This document shows positions 9,448-19,992 of a DNA stretch of 64,000 nt, piece by piece (position 1 is the stretch's first letter; the number at the start of each line of letters is the position of its first letter). The stretch lies in assembly GCF_016632335.1 (NCBI RefSeq), contig NZ_JAEPBG010000001.1, positions 868,001 through 932,000 of the forward strand. Reading direction: 5' to 3'. This DNA is from Noviherbaspirillum pedocola (GTDB taxonomy: Bacteria > Pseudomonadota > Gammaproteobacteria > Burkholderiales > Burkholderiaceae_D). The position numbers were made by a program, and so were the translations under genes. The notes under the pieces are model-generated. The model was not told the DNA's origin. It ran no database searches and saw nothing but the letters and a program-made list of their open reading frames with translations.

Positions 9448-10731
9448 ATGCAACTTCTCGCCGTCGGCCTCAATCACCACACCGCTCCGCTCGCTCTGCG
9501 GGAACGCGTTGCGTTTCCGGCAGATACCATCGGTCACGCGGTGGCGGCGGCGCGTGCGTGGTTTGGACGCAACGCCAAGAGCGGCGGCGAAGCGGCAATC
9601 CTGTCCACCTGCAACCGCACCGAACTGTATTCCGCCTACCAGCCGGCGGGTGATGCCGAAAGCAGCATCGACGCCATCGCCTACTTCCTCGCCGAATACC
9701 ACGGCATGCCCTACTCCGAGCTGCGTCCTTATCTGTACACGCTGCCGCAGGACAATGCAGTGCGTCATGCCTTCCGCGTGGCTTCCGGCCTCGACTCGAT
9801 GGTGCTCGGCGAGGCGCAGATTCTCGGCCAGATGAAGGATGCGGTGCGTCAGGCCGAAGCCGCCGGCGGACTGGGCACCTATCTGCACCAGATGTTCCAG
9901 CGCACCTTTGCCGTGGCCAAGGAAGTGCGTACCGCTACCGAGATCGGCGCGCACAGCGTGTCGATGGCCGCCGCGGCGGTGCGTCTGTCGCAACGCATTT
10001 TCGACAACATCGCCGACCAGCGCCTGCTGTTCATTGGCGCCGGCGAAATGATCGAGCTGTGCGCGACGCATTTCTGCGCGCAGAACCCGAAATCGGTCAC
10101 GATTGCCAACCGCACGCTCGAACGCGGCGAAGCGCTGGCGCACCGCCTGCATGGCCAGGCGATCCGCTTGGCCGACCTGCCAGACCAGTTGGCGAATTTC
10201 GATATCGTCGTGTCTTCCACCGCGTCGTCGCTACCGATCATCGGACTTGGCATGGTGGAGCGCGCCATCAAGGCGCGCCGCCGCCGACCGATGTTCATGG
10301 TCGATCTGGCAGTGCCGCGCGATATCGAAGCCGAAATCGGCCGGCTCGACGATGTGTTCCTGTACACCGTCGATGATCTCGGCGCCGCAGTGCAAACCGG
10401 CATGGAAAATCGCCAGGCCGCGGTGACCGCAGCCGAGGCGATCATCGAAACCCGGGTGCAATCGTTCATGCATTGGCTGGAAAGTCGTGCCGTGGTGCCG
10501 GTGATCCAGGAACTGCATGAGAACACCGAACAAATGCGCCTGGCCGAGCTGGAACGTGCGCGCCGGCTGCTGGCACGCGGCGAAGATATCGACACCGTGC
10601 TCGATGCGCTGTCGCGTGGCCTGACCGCGAAATTCCTGCACGGTCCGCAGCAGGCGCTGCACCAGGCACAGGGCGACGAGCGCGCGCGCCTGGCAAGCCT
10701 GTTGCCGCAGCTGTTCCGCACCCGGCGCTAG
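9448..10731 (+). CDS. hemA: Glutamyl-tRNA reductase
   Basis: A 427-residue enzyme that reduces glutamyl-tRNA(Glu) to glutamate-1-semialdehyde, the first committed step of tetrapyrrole synthesis by the C5 route. The N-terminus [15 protein letters not shown] and catalytic Cys55 in STCNRTELY are diagnostic. The NADPH-binding domain has [14 protein letters not shown]. The C-terminal dimerisation helix has [11 protein letters not shown]. The ATG at 9448 fits homologs better than the in-frame ATG at 9418, which overlaps the TATAAT. It begins a run with prfA, dsbB and prmC, all on the plus strand; hemA-prfA-prmC is a common order in proteobacteria. Confidence 0.97.
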   Translation: MQLLAVGLNHHTAPLALRERVAFPADTIGHAVAAARAWFGRNAKSGGEAAILSTCNRTELYSAYQPAGDAESSIDAIAYFLAEYHGMPYSELRPYLYTLPQDNAVRHAFRVASGLDSMVLGEAQILGQMKDAVRQAEAAGGLGTYLHQMFQRTFAVAKEVRTATEIGAHSVSMAAAAVRLSQRIFDNIADQRLLFIGAGEMIELCATHFCAQNPKSVTIANRTLERGEALAHRLHGQAIRLADLPDQLANFDIVVSSTASSLPIIGLGMVERAIKARRRRPMFMVDLAVPRDIEAEIGRLDDVFLYTVDDLGAAVQTGMENRQAAVTAAEAIIETRVQSFMHWLESRAVVPVIQELHENTEQMRLAELERARRLLARGEDIDTVLDALSRGLTAKFLHGPQQALHQAQGDERARLASLLPQLFRTRR

Positions 10732-10797
10732 CGCCGCCCCCGCTTCGCATTCCGCGCGGCTACCGGCCGCATTCTCCCCTTTCGCCTCAGAGACGCC

Positions 10798-11880
10798 ATG
10801 AAGCCATCGATGCTTGCCAAGCTCGACCAGCTCGCCAACCGACTGGAAGAAGTCAGCAGCCTGCTGATGCAGGAAAATGTCACCGCCGACATGGACAACT
10901 ACCGGCGGCTCAACCGCGAGCATGCGGAGCTCGATCCGCTGGTGGCCTTGTACCGCCAGTATGTGGGCGCCGGCAGCGATGTTGCGGCCGCGCAGGACAT
11001 GCTGTCCGATCCCGACATGAAGGAATTCGCGCAGGAAGAAATCGCCGCCGCGCGCTCGCGCATGGAAGCCCTGGAGAAGGATTTGCAGCGCATGCTGTTG
11101 CCCAAGGATCCGAACGACGAACGCAACATCTTTCTCGAGATCCGCGCCGGTACCGGCGGCGATGAATCGGCGCTGTTCGCCGGCGATTTGCTGCGCATGT
11201 ACACCCGCTATGCCGAACGCATGCGCTGGCAGGTGGAAATGGTGTCGGAATCGGCGTCGGAGCTGGGCGGCTATCGGGAAGTCATTGTGCGCATCGTCGG
11301 CTTTGGCGCGTATTCGCGCCTGAAATTCGAATCCGGCGGACATCGGGTGCAACGGGTGCCGGCGACCGAGACGCAGGGCCGGATACACACGTCGGCCTGC
11401 ACGGTGGCGGTGATGCCGGAAGCGGATGAAATCGGCGATGTAGACATCAACCCGGCCGATCTGCGCATCGACACCTTCCGCGCCTCCGGCGCCGGCGGCC
11501 AGCACATCAACAAGACCGACTCGGCAGTGCGCATCACCCATCTGCCGAGCGGCATCGTGGTCGAATGCCAGGATGACCGCAGTCAGCACAAGAACAAGGC
11601 GCAGGCGATGAAGGTGCTGGCAACGCGTCTGAAGGATGTGCAGCTGCGCAAGCAGCAGTCCGAGGAAGCGGCCACGCGCAAATCCCTGATCGGCTCCGGC
11701 GACCGGAGCGAGCGCATTCGCACCTATAATTTCCCGCAAGGTCGAATGACCGATCACCGCATCAATCTAACGCTCTACAAACTTGACTTCATCATGGATG
11801 GCGACCTGGACGAACTGACCAGCGCCCTGATGGCCGAACACCAGGCGGAACAGCTGGCAGCGCTGGCCGAAGACGCCTGA
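10798..11880 (+). CDS. prfA: Peptide chain release factor 1
   Basis: A 360-residue class I release factor that recognises UAA and UAG in the ribosomal A site and triggers hydrolysis of the nascent chain. The catalytic GGQ is at residues 233-235 in [15 protein letters not shown]. The codon-reading PAT-like tripeptide lies in the domain containing [14 protein letters not shown]. Length matches the family. The methyltransferase that modifies the GGQ glutamine (prmC) follows after dsbB. Confidence 0.97.
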   Translation: MKPSMLAKLDQLANRLEEVSSLLMQENVTADMDNYRRLNREHAELDPLVALYRQYVGAGSDVAAAQDMLSDPDMKEFAQEEIAAARSRMEALEKDLQRMLLPKDPNDERNIFLEIRAGTGGDESALFAGDLLRMYTRYAERMRWQVEMVSESASELGGYREVIVRIVGFGAYSRLKFESGGHRVQRVPATETQGRIHTSACTVAVMPEADEIGDVDINPADLRIDTFRASGAGGQHINKTDSAVRITHLPSGIVVECQDDRSQHKNKAQAMKVLATRLKDVQLRKQQSEEAATRKSLIGSGDRSERIRTYNFPQGRMTDHRINLTLYKLDFIMDGDLDELTSALMAEHQAEQLAALAEDA

Positions 11881-11912
11881 CCTTCTCCCTTCAATCTCAA
11901 CGGAATCCCACC

Positions 11913-12389
11913 ATGCGCGCCTCTCGCTCCGTATTGCTCGCCGTCGCCATCATTTCCCTGCTGCTGCTGGGCGAGGCGCTGTATCTGCAGCATGTGAAGG
12001 ACATGCCGCCCTGTCCGCTGTGCGTACTGCAGCGCTATGCATTCCTGGTGCTGGCGATCGTCTGCCTGGTGGCCGCGGCACGCCAGGAAGGCGGCCGGCG
12101 CATCGGCGCCGGACTTGGCCTGTTGACCGCGCTGATCGGCGCCGGCATTGCCGGCCACCATGTGTGGATCCTGGCACATCCCGGCACGTCCTGCGGCATC
12201 GATCCGCTGGAAACGCCGCTGAACACGATCCCGACCGCGCGCCTGTTGCCCTTCCTGTTCCAGGCAGACGGCCTGTGCACCACCGAATATCCGCCGATCC
12301 TCGGCCTGTCGATTCCGCAATGGTCTTTCCTGTGGTTCGCGCTGTTCGCCGTGCTGCTGGCCTTCGCGACGCTGCGCCGGGCCAAATAA
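11913..12389 (+). CDS. dsbB: Disulfide bond formation protein DsbB
   Basis: A 158-residue inner-membrane quinone reductase that reoxidises DsbA. Four hydrophobic helices are visible. The first periplasmic loop has the CPLC redox pair (Cys34/Cys37). The second loop has Cys94 ([10 protein letters not shown]) and Cys122 (DGLCTTEYP). It is inserted between prfA and prmC with short spacers, so it is probably co-transcribed. The Flp-like pilins at 59 kb carry C-terminal cysteine pairs and are possible downstream beneficiaries, which is inference. Confidence 0.95.
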   Translation: MRASRSVLLAVAIISLLLLGEALYLQHVKDMPPCPLCVLQRYAFLVLAIVCLVAAARQEGGRRIGAGLGLLTALIGAGIAGHHVWILAHPGTSCGIDPLETPLNTIPTARLLPFLFQADGLCTTEYPPILGLSIPQWSFLWFALFAVLLAFATLRRAK

Positions 12390-12391
12390 GC

Positions 12392-13225
12392 ATGATGGAT
12401 GCCGCATCGCTGGCCGGACTGTCGATTGCGCAGATCGAGCGGCTAAGCACGCTGCCGCCGCTGGAAACCCGCATCCTGCTGTGTCATGCGTTGGGCCTCA
12501 GCCGGGTGCAATTGATCACGCGTTCGGAACAGGTGCCGGATGCGGCGCAGCGCGAGCTGCTGGCGCAATTGCTTTTGCGCCGGCAGGCTGGCGAGCCGAT
12601 CGCCTATCTCACCGGCAGCCGCGAGTTTTATGGCCTGGAATTCCGGGTGACACCGGCGGTGCTGATTCCGCGTCCGGAGACCGAGCTGCTGGTGGAGCTG
12701 GCAATCGAACGTCTGCCCGAAGGCGGCAGCCTGCTGGACCTGGGCACCGGTTCCGGGGCGATTGCGGTGGCCATCGCCCATGCGCGGCCGGACGCCCATC
12801 TCACCGCGCTCGACGCCAGCGCTGCGGCGCTGGAGGTGGCGCGCGGCAATGCCGAGCGTCATGGCGTGCGCGTCGAATTCCTGCAGAGCGACTGGTATGC
12901 CGCGCTGCCGGCCATGCGCTTCGATCTGGTCGTTTCCAATCCGCCCTACATCGTCGCTGGCGATACGCACCTGGCGCAGGGCGATCTGCGCTTCGAGCCG
13001 GTCGATGCGCTCACCGACCATGCCGATGGCCTGAGCGCACTGCGAACCATTGTTTCGGGCGCGTCGGCGCATCTGGCCGATGGCGGCTGGCTACTGATGG
13101 AGCATGGCTACGACCAGGCCGAAGCGGTGCGCTCGCTGCTCGCAGCACGCGGCTTTGCCGAAGTTCAGAGCTGGCGCGACCTGGCCGGGATCGAGCGCGC
13201 GTCGGGCGGGCGCCTGGTCGCATAA
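12392..13225 (+). CDS. prmC: Release factor glutamine N5-methyltransferase PrmC
   Basis: A 277-residue SAM-dependent methyltransferase that methylates the GGQ glutamine of release factors. The SAM-binding motif is [16 protein letters not shown] and the NPPY catalytic motif is at residues 183-186 (VVSNPPYIV). The helical substrate-binding N-terminus includes [12 protein letters not shown]. Two adjacent ATGs (12392 and 12395) are possible starts, two bases after the dsbB stop. A palindromic repeat begins three bases after its stop codon. Confidence 0.95.
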   Translation: MMDAASLAGLSIAQIERLSTLPPLETRILLCHALGLSRVQLITRSEQVPDAAQRELLAQLLLRRQAGEPIAYLTGSREFYGLEFRVTPAVLIPRPETELLVELAIERLPEGGSLLDLGTGSGAIAVAIAHARPDAHLTALDASAAALEVARGNAERHGVRVEFLQSDWYAALPAMRFDLVVSNPPYIVAGDTHLAQGDLRFEPVDALTDHADGLSALRTIVSGASAHLADGGWLLMEHGYDQAEAVRSLLAARGFAEVQSWRDLAGIERASGGRLVA

Positions 13226-13228
13226 GAC

Positions 13229-13287
13229 GTAGGGTGGGCGCAGCCCACGCGGTGGTCGAACAGACGCGTGGGCTATGCCCACCCTAC
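13229..13287. repeat. REP/REPIN-like inverted repeat, class B
   Basis: GTAGGGTGGGCGCAGCCCAC at the left end and GTGGGCTATGCCCACCCTAC at the right end form an inverted pair spanning 59 bases. Each arm is also self-complementary. It lies directly after prmC. A related copy is at 44217-44282 and a decayed one at 58521-58586. Confidence 0.75.
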
Positions 13288-13320
13288 GCCAAACCCAAGG
13301 ACCCATTGCCCGCGGACAGC

Positions 13321-13346
13321 TTGCCAAGCCTGGCAACCCAACCTAC
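13321..13346. repeat. Decayed half copy of class A repeat
   Basis: CCAAGCCTGGCAACCCAACC followed by TACC resembles the right arm of the class A repeat at 48402-48425 with one inserted and one changed base. No matching left arm is seen. It lies between the class B repeat and tex. Confidence 0.45.
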
Positions 13347-13401
13347 CCTCCCGCAGCCAGATTGCGTATCATCCACCGCTCCCGTTTTTCTTCCTTTCAT
13401 C

Positions 13402-15744
13402 ATGCTGCCTTCCATCGAACAACGCCTGGCCAATGAACTGGCCGCCCGGCCGGCGCAGGTCGCCGCCGCCATCGCCCTGCTGGATGAAGGCGCCACCGTT
13501 CCCTTCATCGCCCGCTACCGCAAGGAAGCCACCGGGGGGCTGGACGACACGCAATTGCGCCTGCTCGAGGAACGGCTGCGCTATCTGCGCGAACTCGAAG
13601 ACCGTCGCGCCGCGGTAATCGCCTCGATCCAGGAACAGGGCAAGATGACGCCCGAACTGCTGCAGGCAATCAGCCTGGCCGAAGACAAGACCCGCCTCGA
13701 AGACCTGTACCTGCCCTACCGCCAGAAGCGCCGCACCAAGGCGCAGATCGCCGTCGAAGCGGGCCTGGCGCCGCTGGCCGAAGCTCTGCTCGCCGACCCG
13801 CTGCTTTCGCCGGAAGCCGAAGCGCAGAAATACCTGAAACCGGCATTCAGCACGGACAACGGCGAGAATCCGGGCGTGGCGGACGCGAAAGCTGCGCTCG
13901 ACGGTGCGCGCCAGATCCTGATGGAACGCTTCGCCGAGGATGCCGAGCTGTTGTCCGCGCTGCGCGCCTATCTGCAGGAGCATGCGGTGGTGGAATCGAA
14001 GGTCATCGAAGGCAAGGAAGATGCTGGCGCCAAATTCGCCGACTACTTCGATTATTCCGAGCCGATCGGCGCCATCCCGTCGCACCGCGCGCTGGCGCTG
14101 TTCCGCGGCCGGCGCGAGGAAATGCTGAACGTGACGATGCGCCTGGACAGCGAAGAGGAAAAGCCGAAGTGGGACGCGCCCTTGAACCCCTGCGAATCGC
14201 GCATCGCCGGCCGCTTCGGCGTGGCCAGCAAGGGCCGGCCGGCCGACAAGTGGCTTGCCGACACCGTGCGCTGGACCTGGCGCGTGAAGCTGGCCATGCA
14301 TCTGGAAACCGAGCTGATGGGAGCGCTGCGCGAGCAGGCCGAGCAGGAAGCGATCCGGGTATTCGCCACCAACCTCAAATCGCTGCTGCTGGCCGCGCCC
14401 GCCGGATCGCGCGCCACCATGGGCCTGGACCCGGGTCTGCGCACCGGCGTGAAGGTCGCGGTGGTGGACGCCACCGGCAAGGTGGTCGACACCGCCACCA
14501 TCTATCCGCACCAGCCGCGCAATGACTGGGAAGGCTCGCTCCACCAGCTGGCGTTGCTGGCGGCCAAGCACAATGTGGCGCTGGTCTCCATCGGCAATGG
14601 CACTGCGTCGCGCGAAACCGATCGCCTGGCGCAGGACCTGATCCGGCGCCACCCGGAACTGAAGCTGACCAAGATCGTCGTGTCCGAAGCGGGCGCGTCG
14701 GTGTATTCGGCGTCGGAATATGCGTCGCGCGAATTGCCCGAACTCGATGTGTCGCTGCGCGGCGCGGTATCGATCGCGCGCCGCCTGCAGGATCCGCTGG
14801 CCGAGCTGGTGAAGATCGATCCGAAGTCGATCGGCGTGGGCCAGTACCAGCATGACGTCAGCCAGAGCCAGCTCGCGCGCACGCTGGATGCGGTGGTCGA
14901 GGATTGCGTAAACGCGGTCGGCGTGGATGTGAACACCGCTTCCGCGCCGCTGCTGGCGCGGGTGTCGGGCCTGAATGCGAGCGTGGCGCAGAGCATCGTC
15001 AGCCATCGCGAAGCCAAGGGGATGTTCAGCTCGCGCGCGGCGCTGCGCGCGGTGCCGCGCCTGGGCGAAAAGACCTTTGAGCAGGCGGCGGGCTTTCTGC
15101 GGGTGATGGCTGGCGAGAACCCGCTGGATGCCTCGGCGGTGCACCCGGAATCGTATCCGCTGGTGGAAAAGATCCTGGCTGACCTGAAGAAGGATGTGAA
15201 AACCGTCATCGGCGACAGCCGCCTGCTCGGGGCGCTGTCTCCGACGAAATACGCGGATGAGCGCTTTGGCGTGCCGACGGTGACCGACATCCTGAAGGAA
15301 TTGGAAAAGCCGGGCCGAGATCCGCGCCCGGAATTCACCACGGCAAGCTTCAAGGAAGGCGTCGAAGAGATCAGCGACCTGCGCCCGGACATGGTGCTCG
15401 AAGGCGTGGTGACCAACGTGGCCGCATTCGGCGCTTTCGTCGATATCGGCGTGCATCAGGATGGCCTGGTGCACATCTCGGCCTTGTCCAACAGCTTCGT
15501 GAAGGATCCGCACAGCGTGGTCAAGGCCGGCCAGGTGGTGAAGGTGAAGGTGCTGGAGGTGGACGCGAAACGCAAGCGCATCGCGCTGACCATGCGCTTG
15601 TCCGACAGCGCGCCGACGCCCGGCAGCCGGCCCGAGCAGCGCGCCGACCGCAATGACGCCAAACGCTTGGCGCAGCATGGCAAACGCGTCGAAGCGCAGC
15701 CGGCCGGCGCCATGGCTGCGGCATTCGCCAAGCTCAAGCGCTAA
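13402..15744 (+). CDS. tex: Tex family RNA-binding transcription accessory protein
   Basis: A 780-residue protein with the Tex architecture: an N-terminal helical domain ([35 protein letters not shown]), a YqgF-like RNase H fold ([16 protein letters not shown] near residue 340), helix-hairpin-helix repeats ([19 protein letters not shown]), and a C-terminal S1 RNA-binding domain ([20 protein letters not shown]) ending about residue 730. Tex binds nucleic acids and affects transcription, and is conserved and often important for fitness. The ATG at 13402 fits homologs; open sequence upstream belongs to another frame of prmC. It is followed by a strong terminator. Confidence 0.95.
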   Translation: MLPSIEQRLANELAARPAQVAAAIALLDEGATVPFIARYRKEATGGLDDTQLRLLEERLRYLRELEDRRAAVIASIQEQGKMTPELLQAISLAEDKTRLEDLYLPYRQKRRTKAQIAVEAGLAPLAEALLADPLLSPEAEAQKYLKPAFSTDNGENPGVADAKAALDGARQILMERFAEDAELLSALRAYLQEHAVVESKVIEGKEDAGAKFADYFDYSEPIGAIPSHRALALFRGRREEMLNVTMRLDSEEEKPKWDAPLNPCESRIAGRFGVASKGRPADKWLADTVRWTWRVKLAMHLETELMGALREQAEQEAIRVFATNLKSLLLAAPAGSRATMGLDPGLRTGVKVAVVDATGKVVDTATIYPHQPRNDWEGSLHQLALLAAKHNVALVSIGNGTASRETDRLAQDLIRRHPELKLTKIVVSEAGASVYSASEYASRELPELDVSLRGAVSIARRLQDPLAELVKIDPKSIGVGQYQHDVSQSQLARTLDAVVEDCVNAVGVDVNTASAPLLARVSGLNASVAQSIVSHREAKGMFSSRAALRAVPRLGEKTFEQAAGFLRVMAGENPLDASAVHPESYPLVEKILADLKKDVKTVIGDSRLLGALSPTKYADERFGVPTVTDILKELEKPGRDPRPEFTTASFKEGVEEISDLRPDMVLEGVVTNVAAFGAFVDIGVHQDGLVHISALSNSFVKDPHSVVKAGQVVKVKVLEVDAKRKRIALTMRLSDSAPTPGSRPEQRADRNDAKRLAQHGKRVEAQPAGAMAAAFAKLKR

Positions 15745-15773
15745 CAGGCCCTCCAAGCCCGAAGCAGAAAGGA

Positions 15774-15797
15774 CCGCCGGCGCTGTCCGGCGGTTTT
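15774..15797 (+). terminator. Rho-independent terminator of tex
   Basis: The stem CCGCCGG / CCGGCGG with a 6-base loop is followed by TTTT. It lies 30 bases after the tex stop codon. Confidence 0.75.
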
Positions 15798-15800
15798 ACC

Positions 15801-15806
15801 TATAAT
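15801..15806 (+). promoter_or_regulatory. Probable -10 element for grxD
   Basis: TATAAT three bases after the T-run of the tex terminator, 72 bases before the grxD start. Any -35 would have to lie inside the terminator stem, and none is obvious. Confidence 0.4.
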
Positions 15807-15877
15807 GGCGGGTACGTTCGCAGTCCCCCCTTATTTCCCTTTTCCCCTATACCCCTATTACCCCTTGAGAGGCAGCC

Positions 15878-16189
15878 ATGAGCGATGTGAAGCAATGGAT
15901 TAAAGAAACCGTGACCGGCAATCCGGTCGTGCTGTTCATGAAAGGCACGGCACAGTTCCCGCAATGCGGCTTTTCCGGCCGCGCGATTCAGATCCTGAAG
16001 GCTTCCGGCGTGGACAACATCGTCACCGTCAACGTGCTGGAAGATCCGGAAGTCCGCCAGGGCATCAAGGACTATTCGAACTGGCCGACGGTTCCGCAGC
16101 TGTATGTGAACGGTGAATTCATCGGCGGCTCGGACATCATGACCGAGATGTACGAGTCCGGCGAACTGAAGTCGCTGCTGCAGAAGTAA
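15878..16189 (+). CDS. grxD: Monothiol glutaredoxin (Grx4 type)
   Basis: A 103-residue glutaredoxin with the monothiol active site CGFS at residues 30-33 and the glutathione-binding features [18 protein letters not shown]. Grx4-type proteins bind a [2Fe-2S] cluster as homodimers or with BolA proteins and deliver or regulate Fe-S clusters. An IbaG/BolA-type gene lies in this window at 42.2 kb and is a natural partner by family knowledge. A ribosome-binding site TTGAGAGG precedes the ATG. ubiX follows after eight bases, so the two are probably co-transcribed. Confidence 0.95.
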   Translation: MSDVKQWIKETVTGNPVVLFMKGTAQFPQCGFSGRAIQILKASGVDNIVTVNVLEDPEVRQGIKDYSNWPTVPQLYVNGEFIGGSDIMTEMYESGELKSLLQK

Positions 16190-16197
16190 GGCAACCG

Positions 16198-16809
16198 GTG
16201 CCGGCGATCGACGACACCGCAACCAGCGCCGGGGCCCCTCCCCGGCGTTTGATTGTCGCCATCACCGGCGCGTCCGGCGCGCTCTACGGCGTGCGGCTGC
16301 TGCAGGCCCTGCGCGAGCGCGCCGACGTGCAAACCCATCTGCTGCTGTCCGAGGCCGGCGTGCTGAATCTGCACCAGGAACTCGGCATGAACCGGCGCGA
16401 GGCCGAGGCGCTGGCCGACGTGGCGCATAACATCCGCGACATCGGCGCGTCGATTGCGAGCGGCTCGTTCCAGTCCGACGGCATGATCATCGCGCCCTGC
16501 TCGATGAAAACCCTGGCCGCGATTGCGCATGGCCTGTCCGACAACCTGATTTCCCGCGCCGCCGATGTGGTGCTGAAGGAGCGCCGGCGCCTGGTGCTGA
16601 TGGTGCGCGAAACCCCGTTCAACCTGGCCCATCTGCGCAACATGACGGCGGTTACCGAGATGGGCGGCATCGTGTTTCCGCCGCTTCCCGCCTTCTACCA
16701 CCGGCCGCAAAACATCGAGGAAATGGTGGACCATACGCTGGGCCGCGTGCTCGACCTGTACGGCATCGCGCACGAGCTCGCGCCGCGCTGGCAGGGAATG
16801 AAGTCTTAA
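16198..16809 (+). CDS. ubiX: Flavin prenyltransferase UbiX
   Basis: A 203-residue flavoprotein that makes prenylated FMN, the cofactor of the UbiD decarboxylase in ubiquinone synthesis. The FMN-binding start LIVAITGASGALYGVRLL, the segment MIIAPCSMKTLAAIAHG and the tail RPQNIEEMVDHTLGRVLDL are characteristic. It starts at a GTG eight bases after grxD. The 14-residue leader before the first strand is slightly longer than usual; no better start is visible downstream. Confidence 0.95.
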   Translation: MPAIDDTATSAGAPPRRLIVAITGASGALYGVRLLQALRERADVQTHLLLSEAGVLNLHQELGMNRREAEALADVAHNIRDIGASIASGSFQSDGMIIAPCSMKTLAAIAHGLSDNLISRAADVVLKERRRLVLMVRETPFNLAHLRNMTAVTEMGGIVFPPLPAFYHRPQNIEEMVDHTLGRVLDLYGIAHELAPRWQGMKS

Positions 16810-16927
16810 CGGCGTGCCCGAAATCCGCAAAGAAGCTGCGACGTCGGGAAAGCGGCCGGATGCCTAGCGCCTACAATCATCGCTTTCGCACAATTGCTGC
16901 GGCCTGCCGGCCTCGTGCAGCGCATCC

Positions 16928-19900
16928 ATGAGTTTTTCCCGCAAGCCATTCACGGGCAGACATGGCCCGGTCCTGCTGGCGATCGCGATGCTGATCATCA
17001 CGCTCGGTCTCACCGCGGTGCTGTCGCGCAATGCGCAGCACGTCGTCGAGCGCAATGTGCGCGCCGACTTTGATTTCCGGGTGCGGGAAACCGCCGAACG
17101 CATACAGCAGCGCATGGATACCTATCAACAGGTGTTGCGCGGCATGCGTGGCTTTCTGCAAGGATCGGTAACGCCCCAGCGCGCAATATTCCATGACTAT
17201 GTGCAGTCGCTGGGCCTGGAACAGCACTATCCCGGCATCCAGGGGCTGGGCATTTCCGAACTGGTGATGCCCGACCGGCTGGCCGCGCACGTCGCGGCGA
17301 TCCAGGCCCAAGGATTTCCCGATTACGCGGTACATCCGAGCGGCCCGCGCGAGATCTATACCGCGGTGCGCGAGCTGGAGCCGTTTTCTCCGATGAATCA
17401 GCGCGCGTTTGGTTATGACATGTACAGCAATCCGGTGCGCCGCGCGGCAATGGAACGTGCGCGCGACTCGGGCAGCGTCGCCTTGACTGGCAAGGTGACG
17501 CTGGTGCAGGAAAACGGGTATGGCACGCAGCCGGGTTTCCTGATGTATCTACCGATTTACCGCAAGGACATGCCGGCGGGCAGCGCCGCCGAGCGTCGTG
17601 CGGCGCTGATCGGCTGGACTTATGCGGCATTTCGCAGCTACGACTTCATGCGTGGCCTGGGCGGCGAACGCTCAGCCGACCTCGACATTCGCATCTACGA
17701 TGGCCAATCGGTTAGCAATGCAGCCTGCCTGTACGGCTGCGCCGGCGATCAGTCGACACCCTGGGACGATGGCATGCTGCGCGCGCAGCGCCATATCGAA
17801 ACCGCCGGCCATCCGTGGCTGCTGGACATCCGTGCCACGCCCTCGCTGCGTGAGCGCATGGCCAGCGATACGCCGGGCATCATCCGCGACGCCGGCATCG
17901 TTACCAGTCTGCTCCTGGCTGCACTGGTCTGGACGCTGGCTTCCAGCCGCAGCCGCGCGATGGCGCTGGCAATGAACATGACGCGCGAATTGCGCGACAG
18001 CGAATTCCGCTGGAAATTCGCGCTCGAAGGCGCCGGCGACGGCCTGTGGGACTGGGACTACCGCACCGGAGAAATCTTTTATTCCCGGCGCTGGAAAGAA
18101 ATGCTCGGCTATGCCGACAACGAGCTGTCCAACCGGGTCGGCGATGTGCTGGGCATGTTGCATCCCGATGACCGCGACCAGACTCTTGCCGCCATCACCG
18201 ACCATCTCGAAGGCCGCACGCCCGCCTACATCGCCGAATATCGGATGCGCTGCAAGGACGACAGCTGGAAATGGCTGCTGGCACGCGGCATGGCGGTCAG
18301 CCGCGATGAGGACGGCAAGCCCCTGCGCATCATCGGCACCCATACCGACATCGACAGCCGCAAGGAAGCGGAACGGCGGGAAGCCGAAAGACGGCAGGCG
18401 CTCGAAGACACGCGCAAGGCCCTGTTCCATGCGCAAAAGCTCGAAGCAGTCGGCCAGCTCACCGGCGGTGTCGCCCACGACTTCAACAATGTGCTGCAGA
18501 TCATCACCGGCAACCTCGACATGCTGGCGCGCGATGCCCGCCTTGATGACACCCAACGCACGCAGCTGCTCAGCGCGCTGGCTGCCACCGAGCGCGGCTC
18601 GCGCCTGTCTTCGCAGCTGCTGGCATTCGCGCGAAAACAGCCGCTGCAGCCGATGGTGATCCACCTGGGCCGCTTGCTGGTCAACATCGATGCGCTGCTG
18701 CGGCGCGCGCTGGGCGGCGGCATCCGTCTGACGACCGTCGTCGATGACGCGCTGTGGAATACCCAGGTCGACCCCTGGCAGCTCGAAAACGTCATCCTCA
18801 ATCTCGCCATCAATGCGCGCGACGCGATGGAGGAAGGCGGCAGCCTGACGATCCGGCTGGCCAATGCCACGCTCAACGCGGCGCATGTGGCCACGCATCC
18901 GGATCTGCCGCCGGGCGACTACGTGACGCTCACGATGGCCGACACCGGCACCGGCATGCCGCCGGAAATCATCGAACAGGCATTCGAACCCTTCTTTACC
19001 ACCAAGCCCGAAGGCAAGGGCACCGGACTTGGCTTGTCGATGGCCTATGGCTTCGTGCGGCAAAGCGGCGGACACATCGATATCGACAGCGCAGTCGGGC
19101 GCGGCACGACGGTGTCGATCTACCTGCCGCGTTCGCTGGAAGCACAGCAGGATCTGCCGACACACGACGCCGACGCGGATACCGCCGCGCCACTGCCTGG
19201 CGGCAGTGAAACCGTGCTCGCGGTGGAAGACGATGCCGGCGTGCGTGACATCGTGGTGGCGACCTTGTCCATGCTTGGCTATCGGGTCCTGCATGCCACC
19301 GATGCCGACAGAGCGCTCATGATCCTGGAGCACGAGCCGCATGTCGATCTGCTGTTTACCGATGTCGTCATGCCGGGCAGTATGCGCGGCCCCGAGCTGG
19401 CGCAACGCGCGCGCGAGAGACATCCGGGCATCGTTGTCCTGTTCACTTCCGGCTATACCCGCAATGCGATGGTGCGCGACGGCAAGCTTGAGGCCGACGT
19501 GGAATTGCTGAGCAAGCCTTATCGTCGCGATCAGTTGGCGCGCAGGGTAAGGCAGTTGCTGGATCGGCGTGCCGACCGCGTCGCGACGGCTTTTGAAGTG
19601 GCGCGGCAAGGGTCGGCACAGCACATACTCGTGGTCGAGGACGATCCGGATTTGCGCCAGATGTCCGTCCAATTGCTGACGATGATCGGGCAACATCCGA
19701 GTTGTGCCGAGGATGCTGAAACAGCGCTGGAGATGCTCCGTCATCAGGAGTTCGACTGGCTGTTCACCGATATCAACCTGCCGGGCATGGATGGCATTGC
19801 GCTGTCCAGGCAGGCCAGGGATTTGCGACCGGATATCCGCGTGGTATTTGCCAGCGGTTACGGCGATACGGTAGATATGCGCGGCGAACGAGCCATCATG

Positions 19901-19951
19901 CTGAAGAAGCCTTATGATCTTGCGCAGTTGCAACGGGTATTCGAAGGTTGA
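16928..19951 (+). CDS. CHASE-PAS hybrid sensor histidine kinase with two receivers
   Basis: A 1007-residue membrane kinase. Helix 1 lies at about 14-34, a periplasmic CHASE domain at about 45-300 (including GIQGLGISELV and REIYTAVRELEPF), helix 2 at about 321-342, a PAS/PAC domain at about 355-480 (DGLWDWDYRTGEIFYS), HisKA with His517, HATPase_c (ADTGTGM, GTGLGLSM), and two receivers with Asp812 and Asp948. No HPt or DNA-binding output is present. It senses a periplasmic ligand not identified here. The HisKA-to-end module matches the receiver-first kinase at 3.6 kb. mgtC follows almost directly. Confidence 0.9.
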   Translation: MSFSRKPFTGRHGPVLLAIAMLIITLGLTAVLSRNAQHVVERNVRADFDFRVRETAERIQQRMDTYQQVLRGMRGFLQGSVTPQRAIFHDYVQSLGLEQHYPGIQGLGISELVMPDRLAAHVAAIQAQGFPDYAVHPSGPREIYTAVRELEPFSPMNQRAFGYDMYSNPVRRAAMERARDSGSVALTGKVTLVQENGYGTQPGFLMYLPIYRKDMPAGSAAERRAALIGWTYAAFRSYDFMRGLGGERSADLDIRIYDGQSVSNAACLYGCAGDQSTPWDDGMLRAQRHIETAGHPWLLDIRATPSLRERMASDTPGIIRDAGIVTSLLLAALVWTLASSRSRAMALAMNMTRELRDSEFRWKFALEGAGDGLWDWDYRTGEIFYSRRWKEMLGYADNELSNRVGDVLGMLHPDDRDQTLAAITDHLEGRTPAYIAEYRMRCKDDSWKWLLARGMAVSRDEDGKPLRIIGTHTDIDSRKEAERREAERRQALEDTRKALFHAQKLEAVGQLTGGVAHDFNNVLQIITGNLDMLARDARLDDTQRTQLLSALAATERGSRLSSQLLAFARKQPLQPMVIHLGRLLVNIDALLRRALGGGIRLTTVVDDALWNTQVDPWQLENVILNLAINARDAMEEGGSLTIRLANATLNAAHVATHPDLPPGDYVTLTMADTGTGMPPEIIEQAFEPFFTTKPEGKGTGLGLSMAYGFVRQSGGHIDIDSAVGRGTTVSIYLPRSLEAQQDLPTHDADADTAAPLPGGSETVLAVEDDAGVRDIVVATLSMLGYRVLHATDADRALMILEHEPHVDLLFTDVVMPGSMRGPELAQRARERHPGIVVLFTSGYTRNAMVRDGKLEADVELLSKPYRRDQLARRVRQLLDRRADRVATAFEVARQGSAQHILVVEDDPDLRQMSVQLLTMIGQHPSCAEDAETALEMLRHQEFDWLFTDINLPGMDGIALSRQARDLRPDIRVVFASGYGDTVDMRGERAIMLKKPYDLAQLQRVFEG

Positions 19952-19992
19952 ATCAGCGTTGCGCATCAAACCGCCCAAACGCAAGGGGTGAC

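Noticed and set aside
12481-13401. Upstream in-frame extension of tex
   Set aside because: It overlaps prmC in another frame and crosses the class B repeat; homologs start at 13402.
13369-15756. A 795-codon minus-strand open frame opposite tex
   Set aside because: Composition is typical of antisense shadow (His/Arg/Gln-rich), and tex on the plus strand has full domain support.
17672-19984. A 770-codon minus-strand open frame opposite the CHASE kinase
   Set aside because: Antisense shadow of a well-supported hybrid kinase; no domain features.
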